Part shown: piece after piece, positions 36,727-44,907 of the stretch
How positions within the stretch are numbered: position 1 is the stretch's first letter
Layout of the letters: every line of letters starts with the position of its first letter
NCBI RefSeq assembly: GCF_030068605.1
Contig: NZ_JASJOU010000001.1
Location: forward strand, 744,001-808,000
Direction of reading: 5' to 3'
Origin: Xanthocytophaga agilis
GTDB taxonomy: Bacteria > Bacteroidota > Bacteroidia > Cytophagales > 172606-1
Length of the DNA: 64,000 nt
Position numbers and translations under genes: made by a program
Notes under the pieces: model-generated
What the model saw: the letters and a program-made list of their open reading frames with translations, nothing else
Database searches by the model: none
What the model was told of the DNA's origin: nothing

Positions 36727-37398
36727 ATGAGCCATAACTTGCATTTTTGGATGTGTTTTTCTGAATCAGGAAGAAAGGTGATTTTATCTGTTTTGTGCAG
36801 TGTTATTTTGAGTAATGGGATGGTTGTATGTAATCAGGCCATAGGACAGAATATAGCACAGCATGTGTCTCAGAATTCAGAACCTCAGATTATAGATACG
36901 GACCTAAACAGAATACAGGTAGACTCTGTAATTACCCCTGTTCAAAGGGCCAGTCCTATTGCTATTGCCACCTATAAGAAATCTCCAATATATATCAAAG
37001 TAACCTATGGCCAGCCCATGAAGCGAGGCAGGGAGATTTTTGGCAAGCTGGAACCCTACGGCCAGCTATGGCGTACCGGCTCAAATGAAGCCACAGAAAT
37101 AACTACTACCCAGGATCTGCAGATTGGGAATAAAATATTAAAAGCAGGTACTTATACATTGTTTACTGTACCTGACAAAGACAAATGGAAGATCATTTTC
37201 AACAGTGAGCTGGGACAATGGGGTGCCTATACTTATGATCCGTCAAAAGATGTATTAACCACTGAGGTAAGTTCATCTAATGTCGATCACCTTTATGAAG
37301 CTTTTTTTATTGCATTTAGTCAGGCTCAAAATGGAGTTGAAATGATTCTTACTTGGGACAAAACGAAAGTAGTCATACCCATGACTTTTGTAAATTAA
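36727..37398 (+). CDS. DUF2911 domain-containing exported protein
   Basis: A 223-residue protein. A hydrophobic segment at about 16-33 suggests export. The DUF2911 domain is clear: YKKSPIYIKVTYGQPMKRGR, then EPYGQLWRTGSNEATEI, then KILKAGTYTLFTVPDKDKW and NSELGQWGAYTYDPSKD. Family members are common in Bacteroidota and predicted to be secreted beta-sandwich proteins of unknown role. It stands alone, with a strong hairpin about 105 bases downstream. Confidence 0.88.
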   Translation: MSHNLHFWMCFSESGRKVILSVLCSVILSNGMVVCNQAIGQNIAQHVSQNSEPQIIDTDLNRIQVDSVITPVQRASPIAIATYKKSPIYIKVTYGQPMKRGREIFGKLEPYGQLWRTGSNEATEITTTQDLQIGNKILKAGTYTLFTVPDKDKWKIIFNSELGQWGAYTYDPSKDVLTTEVSSSNVDHLYEAFFIAFSQAQNGVEMILTWDKTKVVIPMTFVN

Positions 37399-37503
37399 GA
37401 GACTATTCCAAAACCAGCCTATTCAAATCTTAAACATTCTAAAAGGATTACAAAATTTTAGGTGAATGAGAAAAGGAAGGGTGTCATTCAAAAGTTCAGG
37501 CAA

Positions 37504-37550
37504 ATATAATATCAATAGCCAGGTTAATTGCCTGGCTATTGATATTATAT
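37504..37550 (+). terminator. 20-bp perfect hairpin between DUF2911 and GH97
   Basis: The arms 37504-37523 and 37531-37550 are exact complements around a 7-nt loop. It lacks a long T run, so it is either the terminator of the DUF2911 gene or a repetitive palindrome. The rest of 37399-37806 shows nothing of note. Confidence 0.5.
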
Positions 37551-37806
37551 CAACCTTAAATTGTTACTGCACTACATCTCGTTTCATAGACGTGCTAGTT
37601 TTCTGCTGTGAAAAGTGCACACATAAAATTTGTCAGTTCTCACTGATTGACAGTCTTTCGCATCCTCAACATCCGTTAGTGGTGATCTCTTTTAAAAAAT
37701 GAGATTAATCTATCGCATTACCGGAAAAAGTTTATTTTAGCGCAATCATTTTTTACTGTCCTAAATACACTTAATCAGGCAACTAACTCATCCATTAGCC
37801 AGACAT

Positions 37807-39861
37807 ATGAAAAAAATCGCTTTTGCTTTGTTCTTGCTTTGTGGGTTTACTCCAATACTGCAAGGACAAAACAACAAACAAGTATATAGTGTTGTGGAAA
37901 AAATAACCGACAAGCACACTATACATGTCAAAGTCCCCTCTACAAATATCACTGAACATTCCTATTCAAAGCAGGATACAAACCTCGCTATCACAAGTCC
38001 TGATAAACTTTTAACAGTTTTATTGGGTTTGCGAAATGGAATTCCTACCTATTCTGTAAACTATAAAGGAAAGCTGATGTTGGAAGAGTCTCCTCTTGGA
38101 CTGATAAGTACTATTGGAGACTTTAGTCAGTCAATGACTTTGGTCAGTAAAAAAGATTCCTCTATTGATAAGACATATACCCAAAGTAAGATTAAAAAAT
38201 CTTCGGTGCACTACCAGGCAAATGAACTGACCTGTACCTATGTCAATTCCCAGAAACAACAGATACAAATTGTTTTTAGAGTAAGCAACAATGATATCGC
38301 CTTCCGGTATGTTTTACCTCTGACCGGTGAGACTGCCCGCTGTATTATCAAAAAGGAAACAACTGGTTTTAATTTCCCTGCATTTACAACGACTTTCTTA
38401 ACCCCACAGGCTACTCCGATGATTGGCTGGAAGCAAACTAAGCCGAGTTATGAGGAAGAATACACCGTTGATTCTCCACTAGGAACTCCTTCAAAATACG
38501 GTTTGGGATTTACTTTTCCTGGATTGTTTCGTATTGGAAATCAGGGTTGGGTATTGGTTTCTGAAACAGGGGTAGGAAGTTCGTATTGTGGCTCCCGGCT
38601 TAGTGAAGGTACAAAAGATGGGTTGTTTACTATCGCTTTCCCTGAAAAAGGAGAAAATAATGGCATTGGAAACTCAGAGCCTGGTGTCGCTTTACCAGGA
38701 GAAACCCCGTGGCGAACTATTACTATAGGAGAAAATCTTAAGCCTATTGTAGAAACAACCATTCCTTTTGATGTTGTGGAACCGCTTTACAAATCATCTA
38801 TGGATTACAAATATGGACGGGCAACCTGGAGCTGGATCATGTGGCAGGACAACAGTGCAAACTACCAGGATCAGGTAACATACATTGACTTTGCTGCAAA
38901 ACTGGGATACGAATATGTTTTAATAGATGCCTTATGGGATAAACAGATAGGGTATGAACGTATGTCTGACCTATTGAAGTATGCGCAATCGAAAGGGGTG
39001 GATATCTTTTTGTGGTATAATTCAAACGGGTTCTGGAATGATGCTCCACAAGGTCCTAAACAACGAATGAACACATCGGTCTCACGTAAAAAAGAGATGC
39101 AGTGGCTAAAAAGCCTAGGTGTGAAAGGACTGAAAGTTGATTTCTTCGGTGGTGACAAGCAGGAAACTATAAAATTGTATGAAGATATTCTGAGCGATGC
39201 CAATGACTATGGTTTAATGGTTATTTTCCATGGATGTACACTTCCAAGAGGATGGGAACGTATGTATCCGAATTATGTAAGTAGTGAAGCTGTACTGGCT
39301 TCTGAAAACCTAATCTTTAATCAGCATTTTGATGATAATGAGGCTTTCAATGCCTGTCTGCATCCTTTTATCCGTAACACTGTAGGAAGTATGGACTTTG
39401 GAGGTACTTTGCTAAATAAACGCCTCAACCGTACCAATACGGGTGGAACAACTCGCAGAACCACTGATATTTTTCAGCTGGCAACGGCTGTACTATTTCA
39501 AAGCCCAATTCAGAACTTTGCGTTAGCACCAAACAACCTGACTGATGTGCCTGGTTTTGAGATTGATTTCATGAAGCAAGTACCCACATCCTGGGATGAA
39601 ACCCTTTATATTGATGGCTATCCTGGTAAATATTGTGTACTGGCGCGTCGTCATGGAACAAAATGGTATGTGGTAGGTATAAATGCCGGAAAGGAAGCCT
39701 TAAAACTAAAACTAAATCTACCTATGCTAAAGAATTCGGAAGTAGCCTACTACACTGATAAAAAAGATGGGAAGTCAAGCCTGGAAAAGGCTCAGATAAA
39801 GCAAGCCGGAACTGTATCAGTTGAAATTCAGCCTCAAGGTGGAATAATTCTGACCAATTAA
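37807..39861 (+). CDS. Glycoside hydrolase family 97, predicted retaining alpha-galactosidase type
   Basis: A 684-residue protein with a signal peptide (1-20, ending LQGQ). The N-terminal beta-sandwich (about 55-290) has SPDKLLTVLLGLRNGIPTYS. The barrel has ATWSWIMWQDNSANYQDQV and YEYVLIDALWD. Asp445 in LKVDFFGG and Glu500 in LASENLIF lie exactly 55 residues apart, the same spacing as nucleophile Asp415 and acid/base Glu470 of the retaining enzyme BtGH97b. This points to alpha-galactosidase activity rather than the inverting SusB glucosidase type. The C-terminal sandwich ends the protein. No SusC/SusD is adjacent. Confidence 0.92.
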   Translation: MKKIAFALFLLCGFTPILQGQNNKQVYSVVEKITDKHTIHVKVPSTNITEHSYSKQDTNLAITSPDKLLTVLLGLRNGIPTYSVNYKGKLMLEESPLGLISTIGDFSQSMTLVSKKDSSIDKTYTQSKIKKSSVHYQANELTCTYVNSQKQQIQIVFRVSNNDIAFRYVLPLTGETARCIIKKETTGFNFPAFTTTFLTPQATPMIGWKQTKPSYEEEYTVDSPLGTPSKYGLGFTFPGLFRIGNQGWVLVSETGVGSSYCGSRLSEGTKDGLFTIAFPEKGENNGIGNSEPGVALPGETPWRTITIGENLKPIVETTIPFDVVEPLYKSSMDYKYGRATWSWIMWQDNSANYQDQVTYIDFAAKLGYEYVLIDALWDKQIGYERMSDLLKYAQSKGVDIFLWYNSNGFWNDAPQGPKQRMNTSVSRKKEMQWLKSLGVKGLKVDFFGGDKQETIKLYEDILSDANDYGLMVIFHGCTLPRGWERMYPNYVSSEAVLASENLIFNQHFDDNEAFNACLHPFIRNTVGSMDFGGTLLNKRLNRTNTGGTTRRTTDIFQLATAVLFQSPIQNFALAPNNLTDVPGFEIDFMKQVPTSWDETLYIDGYPGKYCVLARRHGTKWYVVGINAGKEALKLKLNLPMLKNSEVAYYTDKKDGKSSLEKAQIKQAGTVSVEIQPQGGIILTN

Positions 39862-39883
39862 AATAGTTGAATTACTAGTCAAA

Positions 39884-39961
39884 CCCAAACTGAACAGAGT
39901 TTTGGTCATTTTGTAAACTGATTTGAAGTAAAATCACTTCGCTTGCTGGATGATCGGAGAA
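39884..39961 (-). repeat. Leader plus two repeat units (copy B)
   Basis: On the minus strand it reads a leader, ATCATCCAGCAAGCGAAGTG..., then AATGACCAAAACTCTGTTCA and TTTGACTAGTAATTCAACTA. It aligns along about 75 bases with copy A (19228-19305), at roughly 70 percent identity by eye. The leader hairpin AAGT/ACTT here replaces AAGC/GCTT in copy A. Confidence 0.65.
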
Positions 39962-40046
39962 AACTAATTTTTGAAACAAGTAAAGTCTGTGTAACAATCG
40001 ATTAGGTCAAAGATATCATTCTTTGACCTGTTCGATTTTCCGATAG

Positions 40047-40634
40047 CTATCTCTCAGAATATGTCGAGGGAGTTGTAATGAATATACCGTTAAAACCTAT
40101 TGTGTATTTATTGGTGTTAATGTCCATTACTTCGATATAGGTGTCATATAGCTTAAAGCAGCTTTGATTACTATTCATACTAACAAGAATATCTTCTACA
40201 CCTGTACTCTATATAATAGTATCATTCCGGTCTAGCTTGGATACTTGCAATTCCCCATGTGTAAAAAAAACAGTAGCAGCGGAGTAAATGCTAAAACAAG
40301 TTATATGATCGGTTTGTACTATCCAATTTAATGTCAAGTCGGGAAGTGCCATACTAAATACTTTGTTTGCACAGCAAATATAAATAGAATCAGTATCGAC
40401 TATAGCTGAGTGATCATAAACTCCTGTAGCACCACCAACAGCACATACAATAGCACTTTGATATAGTTCCTCATATTTGTAAACTTTAATTCCATGTTTG
40501 CTAGCCTGGTATAGTATCGAATCTTTGTCAGTATAAATAAAGTCGTATTGAAAAGAATTGTCGGCAGAGCCAGGTGTATACATTGAATCGTTTCGAACTT
40601 CAATTTTATACTTGTCATATTGAAAAGTCAGCAT
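40047..40634 (-). pseudogene. Unknown gene interrupted by an in-frame TAG
   Basis: ATG at 40634 opens 141 residues (MLTFQYDKYKIEVRND, then AIVCAVGGATGVYDHSAI, then HGELQVSKLDRNDTII) ending in TAG at 40209-40211. The frame stays open for 53 more coding-like residues (STGVEDILVSMNSNQSCF, then YIEVMDINTNKYTIGF) to TAG at 40047. A TGG-to-TAG change would give IIWSTGVEDILV, which fits as continuous protein. The joined product would be about 195 residues. No domain recognised. Confidence 0.65.
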
Positions 40635-40885
40635 TGTATATTCTTTAGTTTATATGTTTACTTCAGTTTCAGTATGAACAGTTTTTAAAACTTTTTATCA
40701 GTCATTCTTGGAAGCGAAATAGCCCTTCTTAGGCATATTTTCTCGCCTTTTAGAATCCAGCCACTTATCGGTCATTTGTAATAACCATCCAGTATTTTTT
40801 AGTTTTCTACTTGGATTCTTAGTTCTGCCAGAAATGCCGATGGTAACTTATTCTTTGCTGTCTTATGGTTTCAAAAGTAGATAGT

Positions 40886-41449
40886 CTATACGGGTAGAAA
40901 TTTTGTGAGAATGGTACCATTCTTATACGTAATGGAACTATCAAGTTCCAAAGATTTTTGTTCTTTGAAAATAGAAAGACCGTTGCCGATAGCAACAGGT
41001 CTTCTAAAAATATAGTATTCATCCACAAGGTTCTGACTGATTAGCGAACTTACAAATGCAGCACCACCATATACCATGATATCCTTCCCTGATTGGTTTT
41101 TCAGTGCCTGTATTACCTTTGCAACATCTCGATTTTCTACTTCGAGATTTCTGCCTTTGATGGTTGTTTGTGAGATACTGAAAACAATCTTTCGCATGCC
41201 TACCATTTGCTTTGCTAAAGGTTGTTCAGCGCTTTCAGGTTGATTGTCAAGTACATTTTCCCAGTGATTAATGAATGCGGGAGTCATTTTGCGTCCCAGT
41301 AAAATAGTATCACATGTATCTGCCAACTCGATCACTTGCTGAAAGATGCCTTCGTCACGTTTCCCGATCCACATCCAGTCCAATTCGCCATTCGGTCCGG
41401 CTACAAATCCATCCAGAGTCATTTGTACCTGCAGTTTTAATTTTCGCAT
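40886..41449 (-). CDS. Dihydrofolate reductase family protein (RibD C-terminal type)
   Basis: A 187-residue protein. It opens with LKLQVQMTLDGFVAGPNGEL, the signature of the RibD C-terminal/DHFR-like fold, and continues with CDTILLGRKM, VYGGAAFVSSLISQNLVDEY and PVAIGNGLSIF. It is an NAD(P)H-dependent reductase of unknown substrate. It is a single gene. It should not be confused with the essential folA. Confidence 0.9.
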   Translation of the reverse strand: MRKLKLQVQMTLDGFVAGPNGELDWMWIGKRDEGIFQQVIELADTCDTILLGRKMTPAFINHWENVLDNQPESAEQPLAKQMVGMRKIVFSISQTTIKGRNLEVENRDVAKVIQALKNQSGKDIMVYGGAAFVSSLISQNLVDEYYIFRRPVAIGNGLSIFKEQKSLELDSSITYKNGTILTKFLPV

Positions 41450-41604
41450 AGAAGTGCTTCTTAAAAGTGTTTATCTTTTTCTATACAAAGATCTGAAGAT
41501 AATCACTATCTGTATGAGTACAATTGCGACATCATAGGGGGTAATTTACGTCAAAATGTATTGAGAGTGTAAATTTTATCAATGGATATAATATAAGTAG
41601 CCTA

Positions 41605-41635
41605 TAGTGCATATCTAAAATAGTGCATATCTAAA
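41605..41635. repeat. Two tandem copies of a 16-base unit
   Basis: TAGTGCATATCTAAA appears at 41605-41619 and again at 41621-41635, one base apart. The surrounding intergenic stretch shows nothing else. Confidence 0.5.
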
Positions 41636-41717
41636 TATGACTCTATGTCACTGAATATAGATTACAAACACAAATGAGCTGTAGAAACGGAATACTAAGT
41701 GTTCGAACTGTCGATTG

Positions 41718-42251
41718 TCAACCAACAAAGACGAGAATATAGTCTTTCTCAGTCTCTGCTTCTTTTATAATTGTTTTTAATTCTTCAAAGTCATCCAAAA
41801 GGTGTTGTTCATTAAACGCTAGGTTAGACGAATTGTCTGTGTGCCAACATGCAGGGTAAATACCATTGTCATTTAATTCCTTTGGGTCATAGTCCGAACT
41901 AAGATTTGCTTGTGAAATGCTATTCATGAATTCACTAAGTTTTGAAATTATGGGTATGTCCAGATAAGGAATGTAAAGTCCGCTTTCATAAAACTCAAAT
42001 TGCTCTTCTGGTGTCATATTTTCAAGTTCTTCTTCTCCTAATGCTTGTTTAGGGGTAAATATTTCATTTATTAGATTGGTTGTTGAGTTATCTTTTCCTT
42101 TGGACAAAATATAGTCAAGTGCCATAAAAGAACCTTCAAATATTGAATAGCTTTTCGCAGAATCAATGTCAAAACCTTGGGTATTATTGGGGTTGTCTAA
42201 TTGTTTAAAAGTGTCCTGTGACACCCTATAGAGTGTAGCTGATTGACTCAT
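41718..42251 (-). CDS. DUF1877 (YfbM-like) family protein
   Basis: A 177-residue soluble protein of the family's normal length. The start MSQSATLYRVSQDTFKQL is typical, and SYSIFEGSFMALDYILS and IYPACW follow in the expected order. The C-terminus DDFEELKTIIKEAETEKDYI matches the family's last helix. It lies directly before the end of the membrane-protein gene at 42366 on the same strand, 114 bases away. The family is often found as an orphan near toxin-immunity loci; the biochemical role is unknown. Confidence 0.78.
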   Translation of the reverse strand: MSQSATLYRVSQDTFKQLDNPNNTQGFDIDSAKSYSIFEGSFMALDYILSKGKDNSTTNLINEIFTPKQALGEEELENMTPEEQFEFYESGLYIPYLDIPIISKLSEFMNSISQANLSSDYDPKELNDNGIYPACWHTDNSSNLAFNEQHLLDDFEELKTIIKEAETEKDYILVFVG

Positions 42252-42365
42252 TGTGGTGGTTGCTTTAAAATAAATAGTATGTAAAGATTTGGATAGTGAA
42301 GCGAGATTCCTACCAATATGCTTTATAGGATATACAAAAGCTTGAACATGCACAGAATTAATAAT

Positions 42366-43163
42366 TCAACTACCAATTTTTCCATAACGTTGATACTCTG
42401 AAAAGTAAAGAACTATTCTTTTCCCGTTTTTTATGTAAGGATAGAATAATTCGTATTGTCCGTTACGTGCACTAAACCAGACCTGGTCGAAATTTTTGAA
42501 AAAAACATTCTCCAGATATTCTCGTTCCTCTTGTGTTGTCTCTTGAATGAAGTCTTTTTTAACTGGACCTGTTTTGTCATTCTGGTCACGATAATAGTCA
42601 CTAAAACCTAATAATACATGTGATTTATCGATACTGTCAGAAACTATTACCGAAACAGAAGGAAAATGTTTATCTGTCTTTGAGTATAAATCAAGAATGT
42701 CATCTGTTTGAATAATCCAACTTTCAGTAAAAGAATAGTTGAGAAGTTTATCTGACTTTTCCTTGTTGTTTTCAATGATTGATTTAGCTGTAGCAATCAG
42801 CATTTTTTCTTTCTTTTTAGAAGTTAGATAGTCTCCCCCAAGAAGAAGTCCAAATATCACTGGAAAACTTAGTGCGAAAATAAGTCCTACTTTTTTGCTC
42901 TTCTGTTTTATAGCATTCAACTCATCCTGATTGTGTTTTTCTGCAATTCTGGTCAGGTTGAACATTATATTGATAATAAGTGATCCGAACATTAAAGCCA
43001 GAATGCCGACCACACTTAAATAAAATGTCTCCGTTATGTTTTCTCTAAATATTTTCAGTTCAAAAACAGTTATCGAAATAAAAATGAATACCCAATATAC
43101 CAATGATATTATTGAAACGATTCCAATTATGTTGCTTAGTCTTACTATTGCTTTATTGTTCAT
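42366..43163 (-). CDS. Membrane protein of unknown function
   Basis: A 265-residue protein with three membrane segments (about 12-35, 46-68, 88-110 from MNNKAIVRL) and a 150-residue soluble C-terminal domain. That domain includes YSFTESWIIQTDDILDLYSK and NVFFKNFDQVWFSARNG. The start MNNKAIVRL is preferred over an ATG 17 codons earlier. No family recognised. It precedes the DUF1877 gene on the same strand. Confidence 0.65.
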   Translation of the reverse strand: MNNKAIVRLSNIIGIVSIISLVYWVFIFISITVFELKIFRENITETFYLSVVGILALMFGSLIINIMFNLTRIAEKHNQDELNAIKQKSKKVGLIFALSFPVIFGLLLGGDYLTSKKKEKMLIATAKSIIENNKEKSDKLLNYSFTESWIIQTDDILDLYSKTDKHFPSVSVIVSDSIDKSHVLLGFSDYYRDQNDKTGPVKKDFIQETTQEEREYLENVFFKNFDQVWFSARNGQYELFYPYIKNGKRIVLYFSEYQRYGKIGS

Positions 43164-43616
43164 TTCGTCTTGTTTGTAGTTATTGTGTTTGTTTTTTTCT
43201 GTAGTCGTCAACAATTTAGGTATTATTGACGTTCAGCAAAGAGTTCAACCGAGCAATGAGAAATATGTTTTAAAACTTTTCTACTAGTTAAACTATCTGC
43301 TATTCTTCATCCCTTAAATTTGAATTCACATTTAGTCATCTTTTCCTGTCGTAAAGGTATATTTTTTGTTTTATTACTTTTCAGTTCTAAATATTTCAAA
43401 GTGAATTTGATTAGATAGGAAGATAAACCGTTTAGTAACCTTTAATAGGGGTAAAGAGAAAGAGAAAAGAGATAATAAGGGAGCCAAAAGACAGTTATAA
43501 CGTGGCACTTTACAGGAAAGAGTGTGGTTATAGTTGTTGGTCAAGCGGGAAGTAAGGTGAATTATCCCGTCCAATCTAGACTGAATAAGGAGCTTGTCAG
43601 GAAGAGCTGTAAGTAT
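43164..43616. other. Intergenic stretch without a recognisable gene
   Basis: About 450 AT-rich bases upstream of the membrane-protein gene. Short open frames exist on both strands but none looks like protein. Confidence 0.4.
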
Positions 43617-43643
43617 AAAAAGGGTGTTCCAAGCACCCTTTTA
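43617..43643 (-). terminator. Terminator of the 126-residue gene
   Basis: AAAAGGGTG pairs with CACCCTTTT around a 7-nt loop; on the minus strand it continues into TTTTTATAC. It overlaps the stop codon of the gene at 43641-44021. Confidence 0.6.
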
Positions 43644-44021
43644 ATGCATTATGCAGGTAGGAAGTATATTCATAGCTTCAACATTTATATTGTAGTATTC
43701 AACATATTCCTGTTTTGACAAAGACTTACGCTTGTCAACATACACCTGGAATGTATCCGTATCATATTGAACAACAACCTTGCTCCTTAAAAGGTCAGAT
43801 ATAGAGCTTTTAAGGTTATCTACTTTTTTCTCAAAATCTTCCACACTTACCTTACAGGTTTTATTAATCTTTTCTCCAACAAGACTAATCTCATTGCCAT
43901 CAATTTTAATGTCAGAACCATTAATATTACCATTGTTAATTTCTGCTAATGTAAGCCCGAAAATTCTTTCATAATAAAATGAGTTCATAAGCCATATAAG
44001 TAGCATCTTTATTAAGCGCAA
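43641..44021 (-). CDS. Hypothetical protein, 126 residues
   Basis: The body looks coding: GLTLAEINNGNINGSDIKID, then CKVSVEDFEKKVDNLKSSI and VVVQYDTDTFQVYVDKRKSL, ending in ILPTCIMH. The first 15 residues are hydrophobic and may not be translated. No signal peptide or domain was recognised. A terminator overlaps its stop. Confidence 0.55.
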   Translation of the reverse strand: MRLIKMLLIWLMNSFYYERIFGLTLAEINNGNINGSDIKIDGNEISLVGEKINKTCKVSVEDFEKKVDNLKSSISDLLRSKVVVQYDTDTFQVYVDKRKSLSKQEYVEYYNINVEAMNILPTCIMH

Positions 44022-44027
44022 CCTACG

Positions 44028-44246
44028 CTACGTGTTGTAACACATGCTACAATCCTTTATACCTGGCTCATAGTATAAGTAACTCCTACTTATGTAATAT
44101 TTTTGTGGAAAATCTCCTAGAAATTGGAAATCAGGTACTTCGATTTTGTTAAAAAGTGAGGTTATTCTAATTAATATATCGTTTAGATCACAAGTTGCAC
44201 TTCCTTTTTGGGGTATGGATAGTAAAACTAAAACAACAAAGCTCAA
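44028..44246 (-). CDS. Possible small protein with a hydrophobic N-terminus
   Basis: The frame reads LSFVVLVLLSIPQKGSATCD, then NKIEVPDFQFLGDFPQKYY and EPGIKDCSMCYNT. It remains open upstream to 44317 with more hydrophobic residues (LIILPVYLIVTAGITG). There is no ATG; the best start is a TTG. Composition is protein-like and suggests a small exported or membrane protein, or a decayed gene. It ends seven bases before the gene at 43641 starts. Confidence 0.4.
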   Translation of the reverse strand: MSFVVLVLLSIPQKGSATCDLNDILIRITSLFNKIEVPDFQFLGDFPQKYYISRSYLYYEPGIKDCSMCYNT

Positions 44247-44907
44247 GCCTGTAATACCAGCTGTAACTATAAGATAAACAGGGAGAATAATTAAGTTTTC
44301 TGCACAGCAAAAAGTATGTCACTACTGGTGTGGAGTAAGATGAGGTAGAACGCATTGAGTATGGTAAACAGTATGATAACATATTGAATCCTCTCTGTAA
44401 AAAATGATAGTAGAGGGCTATTGGCAAAGTATGATATTACTCATGTAAGGGAATATTGGCGCAGAAAATAGAAGAAAGTGTAGTGGTATTACTTACTATA
44501 CTCAATGAATGTCATGAGATCATACCCAATCTAACTATGAGAAAAAGTTTGCCTGGGTTGCTTCTGATCCTTGATGTATAATCCCTCAAATTCAGTAAGG
44601 GAGTGTTTAACTATCCATTTTAAAGCAAAACTTCCTATTCAGGAGAAGACAGATATGTCTTAAATTAAAAGTAGTTTCATATAATTTAGTAAAAGGGCAA
44701 AGCAGATTTTGGACTGCGACTTTGCTTGTTTTTCAGCCTATAGCCATTGACTATATCCTTTAAAACAGACGCTCCAAAACGAGTCATTGAATTTTAAAAA
44801 TTATACAAAACCACTTCAGGTATACATTCTATAACACTTAAAATAATCAAATGGTAGTATATCCGGTCAAAACGAAAGGTTGATTCTTTGTCAGGCACCA
44901 ATCTCGC
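44247..44907. other. Intergenic region, possibly with small gene remnants
   Basis: About 660 bases. Short plus-strand frames read LLAKYDITHVREYWRRK (near 44418-44468) and ESVVVLLTILNECHEIIPN (near 44472-44529), which look protein-like but are cut by stops. No start codon or family was found. Confidence 0.3.

Noticed and set aside
37466-37702. Plus-strand 78-codon gene between DUF2911 and GH97
   Set aside because: It runs straight through the 20-bp perfect hairpin, which explains its open frame.
7678-40211. Stop-codon reassignment or programmed read-through
   Set aside because: TAA, TAG and TGA all end intact genes in this window, and the two split genes use different stops, so single mutations are simpler.
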